Assembly: GCA_010093685.1 (NCBI GenBank) | Contig: MU006230.1 | Location: 391,870 to 455,869, forward strand | Direction: 5' to 3' | DNA length: 64,000 nt | DNA from: Ophiobolus disseminans | Lineage: Eukaryota; Ascomycota; Dothideomycetes; Pleosporales; Phaeosphaeriaceae | Part shown: piece after piece, positions 45,344 to 55,724 of the stretch | Position numbering within the stretch: position 1 is the stretch's first letter | How the letters are laid out: every line of letters starts with the position of its first letter | Translations under genes and position numbers: made by a program | Notes under the pieces: model-generated | Told to the model about the DNA's origin: nothing | Database searches by the model: none | What the model saw: only the letters and a program-made list of their open reading frames with translations

Positions 45344-46159
45344 ATGAAACTCCTCATCCCAACCCTCCTCTTAGGAGCTTCTACTGCGCAACAAATCACC
45401 ACCTCCTTCGCCTTTCTCCGTACCAATTTCGGCACCGACAAAATCGGCTTCTACGGCTCAGTCATCAGCGTCGACAACGCGGGCCACACCGCGCTCGCCC
45501 TCGAAATCGACAACGGCACAGACTCGGATAGATTTGGTGTCTCTCCCAGCAGGTCAACTTTTACAATTGGGCCAAACATGTTCGAGGCCACTGATCGCGT
45601 CGGCCCGGGCAGCTCTTCAAACTCCACAAGCAACGACACAAACCTTGTGTACCGCTGCGACATCCCAGCTTCGCCGCCTGACGCAGCGCCGTCGTGCACG
45701 GTGTCGTATGGTCCCCGGCTCGCACGCCAGGTGCAATGTCAGAGCCTTGTTTCGTCGAGGACGAGCATCGTTACTCAACTTCACACGTACAGCGGACGCT
45801 TGTCGTACTCAGCAGGTGTGGAAACTCTTGTGCGAACAATAATTTTTGGGCCAAACACGCGTGGTTTTCCGAGCTGGTGTGGTGATCGCAGTTTTGTGCC
45901 GTCTAGTGGGTGGACGTATCCTTTGACTATTAAGAGGGCGGATATTGGAACATATCAGTTGGTTATTACGGCGGGACAGGAGAAGTTGACTGCGACTGCG
46001 GGGGCGAGTGCGAGTGTTTCTGGGGCGACACCGACGGGTAGTGGTGCTGGTGCTGGCGCTCAGTCTACTGGAGCTGGGTCTACTGGCGCTGCGATGCCGA
46101 TGAAGACGGTTGCGCCTATGATGGCCGGATTCGGGGTTGCCGTTGCTGCGTTCTTGTAG
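45344..46159 (+). CDS. Secreted GPI-anchored-type protein
   Basis: Single exon, 271 aa from the ATG at 45344; an upstream in-frame ATG at 45308 would spoil the signal peptide, so the later start is preferred. The signal peptide MKLLIPTLLLGASTAQQ is followed by an extracellular domain with several NxS/T sites ('NGTD', 'NSTSNDT') and spaced Cys residues ('YRCDIP', 'PSCTVSYGP', 'QVQCQS', 'SWCGDRS'). The Ser/Thr/Gly/Ala stretch ('ASASVSGATPTGSGAGAGAQ') and the C-terminal hydrophobic tail ('APMMAGFGVAVAAFL') form a standard GPI-attachment arrangement. Expected at the cell wall or plasma membrane. The ordered domain is not one I can name, though the general style is common in Pleosporales. Confidence 0.75.
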   Translation: MKLLIPTLLLGASTAQQITTSFAFLRTNFGTDKIGFYGSVISVDNAGHTALALEIDNGTDSDRFGVSPSRSTFTIGPNMFEATDRVGPGSSSNSTSNDTNLVYRCDIPASPPDAAPSCTVSYGPRLARQVQCQSLVSSRTSIVTQLHTYSGRLSYSAGVETLVRTIIFGPNTRGFPSWCGDRSFVPSSGWTYPLTIKRADIGTYQLVITAGQEKLTATAGASASVSGATPTGSGAGAGAQSTGAGSTGAAMPMKTVAPMMAGFGVAVAAFL

Positions 46160-46716
46160 CATATGATCAAACTGCGTGTCTCTAAATATACCCGCGCTTT
46201 TGTAATGCATGAAGTCTTGACTGCATGTGACCTGCTGTGCAAGGCTTCTTTTGCCACTCCGACTTCAATGTACAATTCAATCAACACTGAATTCCCCATA
46301 TGACCTATCAATAAGAGGACAATGTGGTGATTTTGAGCAAAACTTTACAAAGCGAGTCTTACCAATGGCTCGACGAGCGAGAACCGCTCTCCCAATTTGG
46401 TAATTACCTAGGTATATAGGCGTTGTCGTTCCTTCCACATTAACAATCTATTCGCATTACTCCAAGGACAGGCCTGCGCCAACAATGATGATGCAAAACT
46501 TTTGATCACTGCGACCTTACAGGTGACGAACAGTGTTGGTGGATGCAGACGCATGCCCAATCTCAGACCCCAATATTTGTTTTTTCGCACGGACCACACA
46601 TACTCTTTTGCTGTGCCGTTCACCTTCCCACATGCACTGCCCATATTAGTGCCCATAATTCCGTCTAACGCAATTCCACACTTACAGGCCACGATACACA
46701 ATACCAATCGCACACC
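46160..46716. other. Intergenic
   Basis: 3' flank of the GPI-type gene and promoter of ERG28. TTACCTAGGTATATAGG near 46407 is a partial palindrome. Nothing else recognised. Confidence 0.4.
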
Positions 46717-47298
46717 ATGGCATCTTTGTTCACGGCTCTCATCCCGCAAACACCAGGCTTGTTGCCGAAATGGCTGCTCCTTGTACGTCCATCTACCCTC
46801 AGCCTTGCGCGCACTCTTACCCCAATTGCGCACCCATGGCTTCGTCAATGCTAATACGGATACATTCAGACCTCCATAATCTCCGTCGGAAACTCCATCC
46901 AAGCCTACACCACTCTGCAGTTCACGTCGCGCGTATACAACCCCACGCCCATCGACCCGCCGCCCACAACACCCAAACACGTCACCGCGCTGAGCAGTCG
47001 CACGTTCGGGACGTGGACGTTTTTGGCGGCGGTGATACGGTTCTATGCGGCGTACAATATCACGGACCCGGTGATGTAAGTATAGTAGCCATGGTGCGAA
47101 GAGGAGAGCGCAAAGCTAATGCGCAGGCGCAGATATCAATTGGCTATCTGGGCGTATGTCATTGCGTTTGCGCATTTCACGTCAGAGTGGGTAGTGTTCA
47201 AGACGACTAGGTGGGGATTGCCGCTTGCGGGGCCGGTGTTCATTAGTACGGGGACGTTGGTGTGGATGTTTACTCAGTATAGTGCGTATGTTGTATGA
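46717..47298 (+). CDS. ERG28: Ergosterol biosynthesis scaffold Erg28
   Basis: ER membrane protein that tethers the C-4 demethylation enzymes Erg25, Erg26 and Erg27, and Erg6. Exons 46717-46782, 46870-47075 and 47133-47298 (introns 87 and 57 bp) give 145 aa, the normal size. Family blocks seen: 'GLLPKWLLL', 'VGNSIQAYTTLQFTSRVYN', 'LSSRTFGTWTFLAAVIRFYA', 'AYNITDPV', 'YQLAIWAYVIAFAHFTSEW' and 'GPVFISTGTLVWMFTQYS'. About four TM segments. No single open frame shows the protein; it appears only when the three exons are joined. Confidence 0.93.
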
Positions 47299-47673
47299 GC
47301 GTGCGGTTGGAAGCAAGGGAGCGCACCAAGACAGCGCAACGATACCAAGGAATGTGAAGTACTGATCCAATCCAGAAGCATGCAGCATATGCTATGCGAT
47401 GCATACCCTTCACCACGTCAAATGATCCATGTCTGTTGCGTGTCCGAATCACATCACCAGCGTGCGAACGTTGTGTACTTTTTGACCTGCCTCGGTGGCC
47501 TTTTGACCTTCCGAGGGCTTTCATTGATCATAGCTGGAAAACATACATGGCCCGTTGGACTCCGAATTCCTCAACCCAGATGCAGAGTTTTGACCATATT
47601 GAAACCCATTCACTTCGTCCCGGCTATGTTGCTCTGCCTTCCTCATCATAAACCGTCACTCCTTCATGCGCGC
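47299..47673. other. Convergent 3' intergenic
   Basis: Between the ERG28 stop and the uS17 stop on the other strand. Holds both 3' UTRs. Confidence 0.4.
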
Positions 47674-48354
47674 TTAGAACTTGGAGAACTGCTTGGCAGC
47701 CTTGCCGCTTCGGGGGAGGACACGGAGGACGTTGAAGCGGACGGTCTTGGAGAGGGGCCTGCATTGGCCGACGACGACCTGGTCACCGGGCTCGACACGG
47801 AAGGCGGGGGAGACGTGCGCAGCGAGGTTCTTGTGGCGCTTCTCGTAACGGGAGTACTTGGGGATGAAGTGGAGGTATTCGCGGCGGATGATCAAGGTGC
47901 CTGCAGACTATCAGTATGCTGCCAAGACCAATTTCACACTCATGTCTCGAGTCACAGGCGCACTTGTGGGAGTCTGGAGGATTTACGTACGGTGCATCTT
48001 GGTGGACATGACGGTGCCGGTCAGGATACGGCCACGGATGGAGACCATGCCGGTGAACGGGCACTTCTTGTCGATGTAGGTGCCCTCAATGGCGGTCTTG
48101 GGGGTACGGAAACCCAGGCCAACATCCTTATACCATCTCCTGTTGCGGGTGTTCTTGCGCGGTCCGCCGACCTTGTGGTTGAGGAAGATGTGAGGCTATC
48201 GCGCGGCATTAGTACGTCGGTATTCGTGATTGTGGTGCGTGGATGAGTAGTACCTGCTTCTGGTAGGCGCGCTCCGACTGGACACTATTTCGCAGTCAGC
48301 AACTATGCGAGTCTTTCTTTTGAGGCGCACAACATACGTGAGTTCGGTAGCCAT
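47674..48354 (-). CDS. RPS11: Cytosolic 40S ribosomal protein uS17 (S11)
   Basis: Exons 48354-48338 (17 nt), 48284-48254 (31 nt), 48195-47991 and 47900-47674 give 159 aa, typical for the family. The protein reads MATELTVQSERAYQKQPHIF, then 'LNHKVGGPRKNTRNRRWYKD', 'GTYIDKKCPFTGMVSIRGRI', 'GTVMSTKMHRTLIIRREYLH', 'PKYSRYEKRHKNLAAHVSPA' and 'GDQVVVGQCRPLSKTVRFNV'. Two very short 5' exons are typical of fungal ribosomal protein genes. It diverges from the ketoacyl reductase gene with 266 bp between starts. The long plus-strand open frame through the same region (47380-48246) is a shadow. Confidence 0.96.
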
Positions 48355-48620
48355 GGTTGCGGTCGGTGGTGTTGTCGGTCGTCTTCGTCGAGATCACGAA
48401 ATTCGTCGCTGGGTGCTGCGCTCGCTAAGCGAGCGTATGGCGCTAGTGGAAGTGGACGGAACAACAGTTTCTCCGGTGGTGGACTACACCTTAGCCAATC
48501 GGCTCTCGGTCAGCCTTAGCTCTAGATCATCAGAAAGTTGGACCCTCATTCTGGGTTACACTCGAGGAAGCGTATCGATACTCTGGTAATCTTTACCTTC
48601 CATCCCTTCCTTGATTCACC
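48355..48620. promoter_or_regulatory. Bidirectional promoter of uS17 and 3-ketoacyl-CoA reductase
   Basis: 266 bp between outward-facing start codons. A GCTCGCTAAGCGAGC palindrome lies at about 48420-48434. No other element claimed. Confidence 0.5.
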
Positions 48621-49696
48621 ATGTCGAACATCACTGAACCATTCGGTGTCCGCATTGATGCGAGCAACGCTCTCGTTCAAGCTGCTGTCTATGGACTCTT
48701 GCTGGCGGGTATTGCATCAGTTGCAGCTCCTATCATCAGCACTATCAGGGTTATTCTGAGCTTGTTCGTACTTCCAGGCAAATCTGTATGTGAAGTGACA
48801 TAGTCAAGTTTATCATGCATACTGACTGCTACCAGCTCACCACCTATGGACCCCGCGGTACCTGGGCCCTCATCACTGGTGCCTCTGATGGCATTGGCAA
48901 AGAGTTTGCTCTCTCCCTTGCGTCCAAGGGCTACAACCTCATCCTCGTTTCTCGCACCCAATCTAAGCTCGACTCGCTGAGCGCAGACATCTCCTCGAAA
49001 TATGGCCCCAAGATCTCAGTCAAAACATTGGCCATGGACTTTGCGCTGAACAAGGACGCGGACTACAACAGCTTGAAAAAGTTGACCGACGGACTGGATA
49101 TCAGCATCTTGATCAACAACGTGGGCTTGAGTCACAGCATTCCTGTACCCTTTGCCGAGACACCCAAGCAGGAGATGAACGACATTATCATGATCAACTG
49201 CATGGCTACGCTACGTGTCACACAGCTCCTGACTCAAGGCATGATTTCTCGCAAGCGTGGTCTTATCCTCACTATGGCCTCATTTGGCGGATTCTTCCCC
49301 ACACCCCTTCTCGCAACCTACTCTGGCAGCAAAGCGTTCCTCCAGCAATGGTCGTCAGCCCTAGGCTCTGAGCTCCAGCCCCATGGCGTACACGTACAAT
49401 GTGTGCAGTCTCATCTCATTACAACCGCCATGTCCAAGATCCGTAAGCCATCCGCACTCGTTCCCAACCCCAAGCAATTCGTCAAGGCTACCCTGAGCAA
49501 GCTTGGCCGATCTGGAGGCGCACAGAATGTTGCATTCACAAGCACGCCATACTGGAGTCACGGACTTATGCAGTGGTTTCTGTCGAGGTTCCTGGGTGAG
49601 AGGTCGCCCATCGTTGTCAAGATCAATAGGGGCATGCACGAGGATATTCGACGACGCGCACTAAGGAAGGCAGAGAGGGACGCAAAGAAGCAATGA
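48621..49696 (+). CDS. IFA38: Very-long-chain 3-oxoacyl-CoA reductase
   Basis: ER enzyme that reduces 3-ketoacyl-CoA in the fatty-acid elongation cycle, using NADPH. Exons 48621-48785 and 48836-49696 (intron 50 bp) give 341 aa. An N-terminal membrane segment ('VQAAVYGLLLAGIASVAAPI') precedes the short-chain dehydrogenase fold: 'WALITGASDGIGKEFALSLA' (nucleotide loop), 'SILINNVGLSH', 'GLILTMASFGGF' (catalytic Ser) and 'ATYSGSKAFLQQW' (YxxxK). The C-terminus is Lys-rich and ends DAKKQ, resembling a dilysine ER signal though not at the ideal spacing. The exon junction removes the window's only ambiguous segment. With OLE1 and ACBP it is one of three fatty-acyl-CoA genes in this region, not co-directional. 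Confidence 0.95.
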
Positions 49697-49830
49697 AGAC
49701 GAGTAGTATAGGGAAACAAAAGCCCGCAAGAGAAAGAAATGTGGCAGCCCCAAACTAAAGATCTCGTAATACCTTAAAAAGGTGCAATTCAGGGCATCAG
49801 CTAGGTCGCCACCATAAATATACCCCCAAA

Positions 49831-50450
49831 TCACCTCTTCGTATCCGTCCACGTCCACTGCATCTTCAAATTGGGATGCTCCTCAGTTTCTACCTCGTCT
49901 TCTCCCTCGATACTCCCGACACTACCACTTCTTGAACTTGTCTCTTCTTTTTCCAAAGTCGTCTTCGTCACCTGTATCCGACCTTCTTCCATGGCACTGC
50001 CTTGTTGATAACTCGTCAACGGATTGGGAGCACTATTCGGCATCGAGAATCTATCCCCAGTCAGCATCAACATGCTCTCCCGATGAAAAGTCAGACTCGC
50101 ATGAACCCCCTCCCCTCCACCAACTCCACAATCATAGTTCCTCCGCTCTCCACCACGGTGTTGCGCAATCTTCGAAAGAGATTTGGTTGCATGCTGGCAT
50201 CGAAGACGCGAACTGTGTAAATATCCGCCGGTCGATGGGGGAAGCGAGGCAAATACATCCCCCCCGAATCTTGACCCAGCTCCGTATGTTCCAGCTCCGA
50301 GTCCGGCTCCGATACACACGACCTCGTCAACCACGCCGGCGCCTTCAAGCCTATCGCACACCAGGCCATGCCCAAATGCGAATAACCAGCCAGCTCGACT
50401 TTGAATCCAAGATATCGGTATTGCGTAGCGTATTAGGAGACCGCAGAAAT
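49831..50450 (-). pseudogene. Unresolved coding-like region with a frame break in a G run
   Basis: Two minus-strand frames look protein-like in succession. One (to about 50100) gives 'GFKVELAGYSHLGMAWCAIG', 'FPHRPADIYTVRVFDASMQP' and 'NTVVESGGTMIVELVEG'. The other continues with 'HASLTFHRESMLMLTGDRFS' and an acidic C-terminus ('SIEGEDEVETEEHPNLKMQW') ending at 49831. The switch falls in GGAGGGGAGGGGG near 50100, so a one-base change or sequencing slip in the G run would join them. I do not recognise the product; 5' exons may lie in 50460-51400. Confidence 0.35.
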
Positions 50451-50457
50451 AATACAC

Positions 50458-51705
50458 CTAAATCACAAGACCACACTCCAAACCCATCAGTCTGACTCCC
50501 CCATCTTATACACCTCAATCCCCGAAACACAAAGGGCTGACCACACTCCCTGCCGTAAGCCGCATCCCCCTACCCAAACCCACACCGTAAGCCCAACCAC
50601 ACCCAAGCATTTACGCCCCCAGCACCCTTTGCCAGGAAAACAGCATCCAACCATGCACCGGGGACTTAAATCGGGCGCACCAACATCGCCCACGGTACGC
50701 GCGCGGAAATAGCGTAAGCCCTGTATCTGGAAAGGGCAGCTTGGTGGCGCGCGGCGTGCATGTGTAGGATCCAGAGCGAGGGTCGCCGAACGGAGACAAC
50801 TGCGCACGACGGGTACATGCGGTGCGTGTATGCATGGCTTTCTTGATTTGGCGGGGGCGCAGAAGGAAAAGAGCCGGTGGGGTGGGTATATGCGACCCGG
50901 GGGCGTGGGCGAGGGAGACACGATGGGCATGTGGTGCGAGTGTGGTCGAGAGTTCACTCATGGGTAGGAGGGATAGCATTGAGGTTTGTTCAATGTGGTG
51001 CGTTGCATGGACTATAGAAGGGCGGGACTGGCTCGATTTCGAATGCGAAAGAATCGGCGCGTGTAACGTGGCGGGACGAACTGAGGATGACTGGCTTGCT
51101 TGGTTGGATGGGTTAGTGACTGTGAAATGCGAGAAGCAAGATTCGATCGATCGTGTGTAATACGCCACGCACGAATGAGGAGCCGTGGCGGCGTGTAGCG
51201 AAAAAGAAACCAGGGTACGGCTGTACTACTCACCGGGTCGCAGAACGGAGTGGGATCTAAGTTGGGGATAGGAGGACCAAGTGGATCATACATGCACAGT
51301 AAGAAACAAGCGTGCGATATATCTTTGTTTTGTGAAAATAGGGCCATGCCTATAAAAGTGTCTACATGCATCCAAACGCGCTATCAGAGTAGCCCCCTGG
51401 GGATCGTACAATGCCAATGCGACCAGCTAGCTGCTCACTCCCTGTCTTTTGTTGCAACTCCAAAAACCCACACCAGCCGCGTCTAGTTCCCAATGCTACC
51501 GTCGTGCTCTCGTCCATCATTCGTCGTGAAGAAGCGAAATCTGCCGGGCCAGTGCTGAAAGTGACAAAGCGGTCAAGTTGTGTAAGTGGATCTAGCCAAA
51601 TGAAGAATGTGCTCGTCGCGTGTCCAGTATACGCAAAGCGACGTCTCAAGTTTCAGAGAAAGAAGACGCCATGTTGAGGTTCGCGAGGTTGAGAGATGAG
51701 GCGTC
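50458..51705. other. Gene-poor 1.2 kb, possibly 5' part of the unresolved gene
   Basis: GC-rich minus-strand frames (50487-51371) overlap one another in different registers and lack motifs. No exon could be assigned. Confidence 0.3.
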
Positions 51706-53565
51706 CTATAACTCCGTCTCTTGTACCCGGTGAACTTCTTCCCAAAGCTCGACTGCCCTCTCCGCTTTCAACTAGTAATCGTTAGCACGCCTTCGCCCAC
51801 TTGGAATCGAACATGGTGGCTTACCTTGAGCAAGTGCATTTCCAGCTCTCCGCTCGCGGTGGGCGCGTTGAACAACAACCGGGTGTCCTTTGGTTTCTCG
51901 CCGCTAGAGTCGCCACCAAAGACCATTTGCTTGGTGACGGCGGCGTTGAGCAGCAGCCGGTGGGTCCCATCTGCACGGAGAACGAAGCGGGCCTTCTTGG
52001 GCTCGTCAACGGTGAGGTTGAGCTTAAATGTGCCGGATCCGCGCTCTTGCCAGGCTCGGCTGGAGCCCTCGCCAGACATGGTATAGAGCTTGGTGCGGCC
52101 AGTCCATGTAGTTGTCTCGCCTTCTTCACCAGTTTCATGCGCTATAGTCGAGTCAGTGAACGGTCAAAGAAAGTTAGAGGCAGTGATAGGACATACGTTG
52201 CTGCGACAGAAGCGGCTGACTTGATTGCCTCTCCTTATCTGTGTCGTCCTTCTCGGTGTCGTCGTCGTCTCCATCGTCGTCGTCAGATGCATCGGCATCC
52301 TTGTCCTCTCCGGGTGTACCGAAAGCAGTGGTCTTGGATTTGAGGCCCTTGATGGTGAGATCTGATGGTGTTGCTGCACCAAAAGAGGCCAGCGGTGCCT
52401 TTGATCCACCTAGTGATGCAAAACCCCCCGCAGACGCTCCGAATGTGCTGCCGCCGAACCCTGATTTTGTGGAACCTCCCAGTGCGCCAAAGCCGGTTGC
52501 AGGTGTTGTCGAGGATGTGATGCTTCCGCCAAAGGTACTCAGTTTGTTGCCGCCTGCAACAGCAAAAGGCGACTTGTTGCCCGCATCACCGAATCCACCA
52601 AAGGAAGTGTTACTGCTCGTATTACCGAAACCGCCGAAAGGAGAGGCCTTGTCGGTAATCTTTCCAAATCCAGAGTTTTTGAACTTGTCGTCAGAAGTCT
52701 GTGGAAGCGACTCTGGCCGATCAGAGTCTTTAGCGGCTTGGGGCTTGGGAGTTATGGCAGCGAATGGTGATGTGACCGAGGTGTTTGAGAAGCCTGAAGG
52801 TACCTAAGAGAAGATCAGAACTGTGTATGAAGCCATTGTTTCGCGCACGCGTACCTTCGCTTTCGCACTGCCAGCTGCCTCAATATCATCCTTATCGCGG
52901 GGTCGTTTCGACTCTCGCTCGTCTTCGGCGGACACTGGCTTGCCATTTGCGACTGGGTCTTTCGCCGTCTGATCTACAGGTGTGGCAGCCTCCTCTACTT
53001 GATCGCGCGTGCGCTTGTTCTTCGGGCTTGCGTCGGTGCCTGTGCTGGTGTCGACCGGGGTCGGCTTTAATGTGTCTTTGCTCGGGGACGTCATCTGTTC
53101 GTCCGCATCGTTCTCTTGGATCGTTGCCACCGAGTTCGTGGCGGGCTTGATGGGGGCGCCGCTCTCAATGTCCTTGACGTCCCGCGACCGCTTGCGCACA
53201 TGATGGCGCTCTTCCTTCTCGTGCTTCTTCCCTGGCTGCTTGTCGTCTTCGGTCCCGTCTTCGAAGTCTTCCCGGGAGCGCTTTTTCCGTAATCGGCCGC
53301 GGTCACTGTCTGACCCTGATGCGCTCTGCTCACCGGCTGTCGCATTGCCGTTGGGAACATCGTCCATTTGTTGGTCGGAGGTCGGAGCGGGATTTGATGT
53401 CGCCTGCGCATCGATTCGGGTCTCCTTTAGCTTGTCTCGTACCGGCTTGCCATCGCTGTCGTCGCTCCGTGCTGGAGAGGTGGGGGCCGGGTTGGCAACG
53501 TCTTGCGCCTCTGCGGCGGAAGTGGTTTCGACTATTGCCTCTGGTTGCTCCGATGAGCCCGCCAT
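51706..53565 (-). CDS. YRB2: RanBP1-domain FG protein (Yrb2/RanBP3-like)
   Basis: Nuclear Ran-binding cofactor for Crm1-dependent export, or a Nup2/Nup50-like nucleoporin. Exons 53565-52855, 52803-52197, 52141-51825 and 51771-51706 give 566 aa. The N-terminal 240 residues are acidic/basic and disordered with NLS-like patches ('RLRKKRSREDF', 'RKRSRD', 'KNKRTRDQ'). The middle holds FG repeats ('SPFGGFGNTSSNTSFGGFG', 'GFGALGGSTKSGFGGSTFG'). An acidic DDDD run precedes the RanBP1 domain ('GRTKLYTMSGEGSSRAWQER', 'GSGTFKLNL', 'ARFVLRADGTHRLLLNAAV'). The order NLS - FG - RBD at the C-terminus fits Yrb2/RanBP3 best. The final 21 codons come from the last small exon. Confidence 0.87.
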
Positions 53566-54405
53566 GGTGGTGTGGTGTGTGTTGTTCCCGAGTGCGGAAG
53601 CTGTGTGGTGTAGTTGGTGGGTGTGGGGTTGTGAAGATTCGGGTGTATGCGAGAAGTTGGCGGGGAGGCGGTCGTGTGTGATCGAGGAATCTACCTAGGG
53701 AGTGTGAGGTGTTGGGGCAGGCGTGACTAGTTTCACTAGGCTCTCAATAGGCACAATAGCTGCGGCCCCCGTAGGTGAAGGGCAACAATAGCGGGTGTTA
53801 TTGTCCAACAAGGCTTGCGGGGCTGACGGCGGGACAACAGCACGCTTCCTCTTGCGCGAGTTGATGTCTGCAGAGCTGGGTACTTTGCTGGCGTCCGGCG
53901 GAAGTCTCGTTTCGTCCAGAGTAGAGGGCGGTGGGTGCGCCGAAGCTGAGGTCGGTCAAAGCGCTATAGAGCTATTTCGTCTAGTCCCCCACCAATGCGC
54001 CGTGTACGGTCGGGAAATTGCCTGTCGGTGCCCGAACACGTTGACGAGGGGCCTGTGGGAGAGGAAGCGCGTTGGGTGTGTTGTATGGACGGCAGTGTGC
54101 AGAGTGCTGGCGCTTCTGGAGGTTGTGGACGAGGTGCGTTGTTCCAGTCGGCACTAGAAGACCAATGATGGCAAGAGGCTAAACATGGCGTGCATGCGAC
54201 CACCTGCCGCGGCAGCATGCATGTTAAAGTGGTCGGCGACGACATGTTTGAAACAAAAGATCACATACGTGCAAGTTTGCCATATCATGCATTGACTGTT
54301 CAGCGACATACATGTTTATATGCCAAGACGTCTCGAGGACATCGGCCCAAACTTCTGGTATCATATAAATTGATATCGATATTTTACGCTACTAAAAAGA
54401 CAACG
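53566..54405. other. Intergenic
   Basis: Promoter of the RanBP1-domain gene and 3' flank of the Yip1-family gene. The frame 53795-54157 has no motif. Confidence 0.4.
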
Positions 54406-55404
54406 CTAGCTGATGAAGCAGAGACAGCCCAGCGCAATGTAGAAGACAAACAGAGGGTATACTGCGATGCCGACGCGGTTCCTGACTACCCCCGAGCCGC
54501 CCATGATGCTCACACCTGCGGCCAGCGACCAAGCTATGAGGATCAGGTACACGGGCACCCGTACGATGATGGGTATGCCAATCGCGCTCAGGAGCGAGGC
54601 GATGACGAGCGGGAAGAGCGTGTAGCCGATGATGGAGACGGACTGGAAGAAGGCGCTGGGCACGGTTAGCATGTGCTGGATATCGACGTAGAGAGCAGAC
54701 GTACATGTTGCCGCCCAGCAGCTTGATCTGCATCGTCACGACTGCCTCGCCGATCCAGACCATGGCGAAGACGCCTGAGAAGACGAGGTCCTTTTGCTTG
54801 CCGCCCGCTCCCCACGACAGGAACAGGCTGAGCAGCAAGCAGAAAATGAGCGGCCCCCAGAGGTCCCAGTCTCGCAGCCCCTCGCTCATGCCGCTCTGCA
54901 AGAGGGCGTCTGCGTCTGGCCATCTGCCTGCGATATTTCTTATGCTGCCCCCAAAGCCGTCCGCTTCACCGCGCTCTGCTGCGCCGATGCCGCCGCCCCG
55001 CTGCATCATGCCGCCCAGCAGGTACTTGGGATACAGCACCTGCTTCAGCTTCTCCCAGATCGCAAACACGTCCCGTGACAGCGTCTCCCATACCGTCTCG
55101 TCGATGGTGTTGGTCGGCGCCCGGCGGTCCTCGCCCGGAATGCTCGACGTCAGGTACGACTGCGTGTTCGCAGCACCTGACCGCGAAGATATATTTCCCG
55201 TCAGCGGCGCGCGGTCCGACGTGCCTTGCAGAGGATCGTCTAGGTCGTCGAGGGTCTCTGTGGGCGGTGAGCTAAGGGACAGCTAACTCTGCGGGTAGGC
55301 ATCTGCCACGCACCATCGTCTGGGTCAATCAAATCGCGCTCCAGGGCATCGTCGTCGTAGGGATTGCCCGCCGATGTTGAGGCGCTCGGCATCATTGCCG
55401 CCAT
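54406..55404 (-). CDS. Yip1-family Golgi membrane protein
   Basis: Membrane protein of ER-Golgi traffic that binds Rab (Ypt) GTPases. Exons 55404-55314, 55257-54705 and 54655-54406 (introns 56 and 49 bp) give 297 aa. The acidic cytosolic N-terminus (MAAMMPSASTSAGNPYDDDA) leads to 'DVFAIWEKLKQVLYPK', 'LRDWDLWGPLIFCLLLSLFL' (family motif DLWGP), and four further hydrophobic segments including 'FFQSVSIIGYTLFPLVIASL', 'VYLILIAWSLAAGVSIM' and 'VGIAVYPLFVFYIALGCLCF'. The DWDLWGPL motif and length place it with Yip4/YIPF6-type members rather than Yip1 itself, with moderate certainty. Confidence 0.9.
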
Positions 55405-55724
55405 GGTGAAAACCCTGCGTAGGCGGAGCGCGGGACAATTCTCCTTGCGGACAAACTGTTATCGTGGGACTGCAGTTGAGGCTCTGAAGGTGTCCTTTCG
55501 GGAGCATGGAGGAGAGGGAGCGGTACTCGTTGCGGCTAGCATCCCGCTTACAGCAGTCAAGCATCCTTAGCGTGCTTGACCCAAACCACTGGCGTCACCT
55601 CTCTTAGTATTTAGCTCGACCATGCTTCCGAGCCTCTCAGCTCTTGCAACGTCGTCTCCCGTGGTGTATATACTCCAGAGCACTAATAGCCGTCTACAAC
55701 TGCGTCTTTGAATTATCAGCTCCA
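55405..55724. promoter_or_regulatory. Divergent promoter of Yip1-family gene and GAL7
   Basis: 320 bp between outward-facing starts; no defined element seen. Confidence 0.4.

Noticed and set aside
47380..48246. 288-codon plus-strand open frame
   Set aside because: Antisense to the multi-exon uS17 gene, which is certain from its sequence; mirror of GC-rich codons.
18880..53700. Scattered ACCTAGGT-type palindromes (near 18882, 20626, 36238, 46407, 53692)
   Set aside because: Short, isolated and in intergenic AT/GC-mixed DNA; no consistent position relative to genes.
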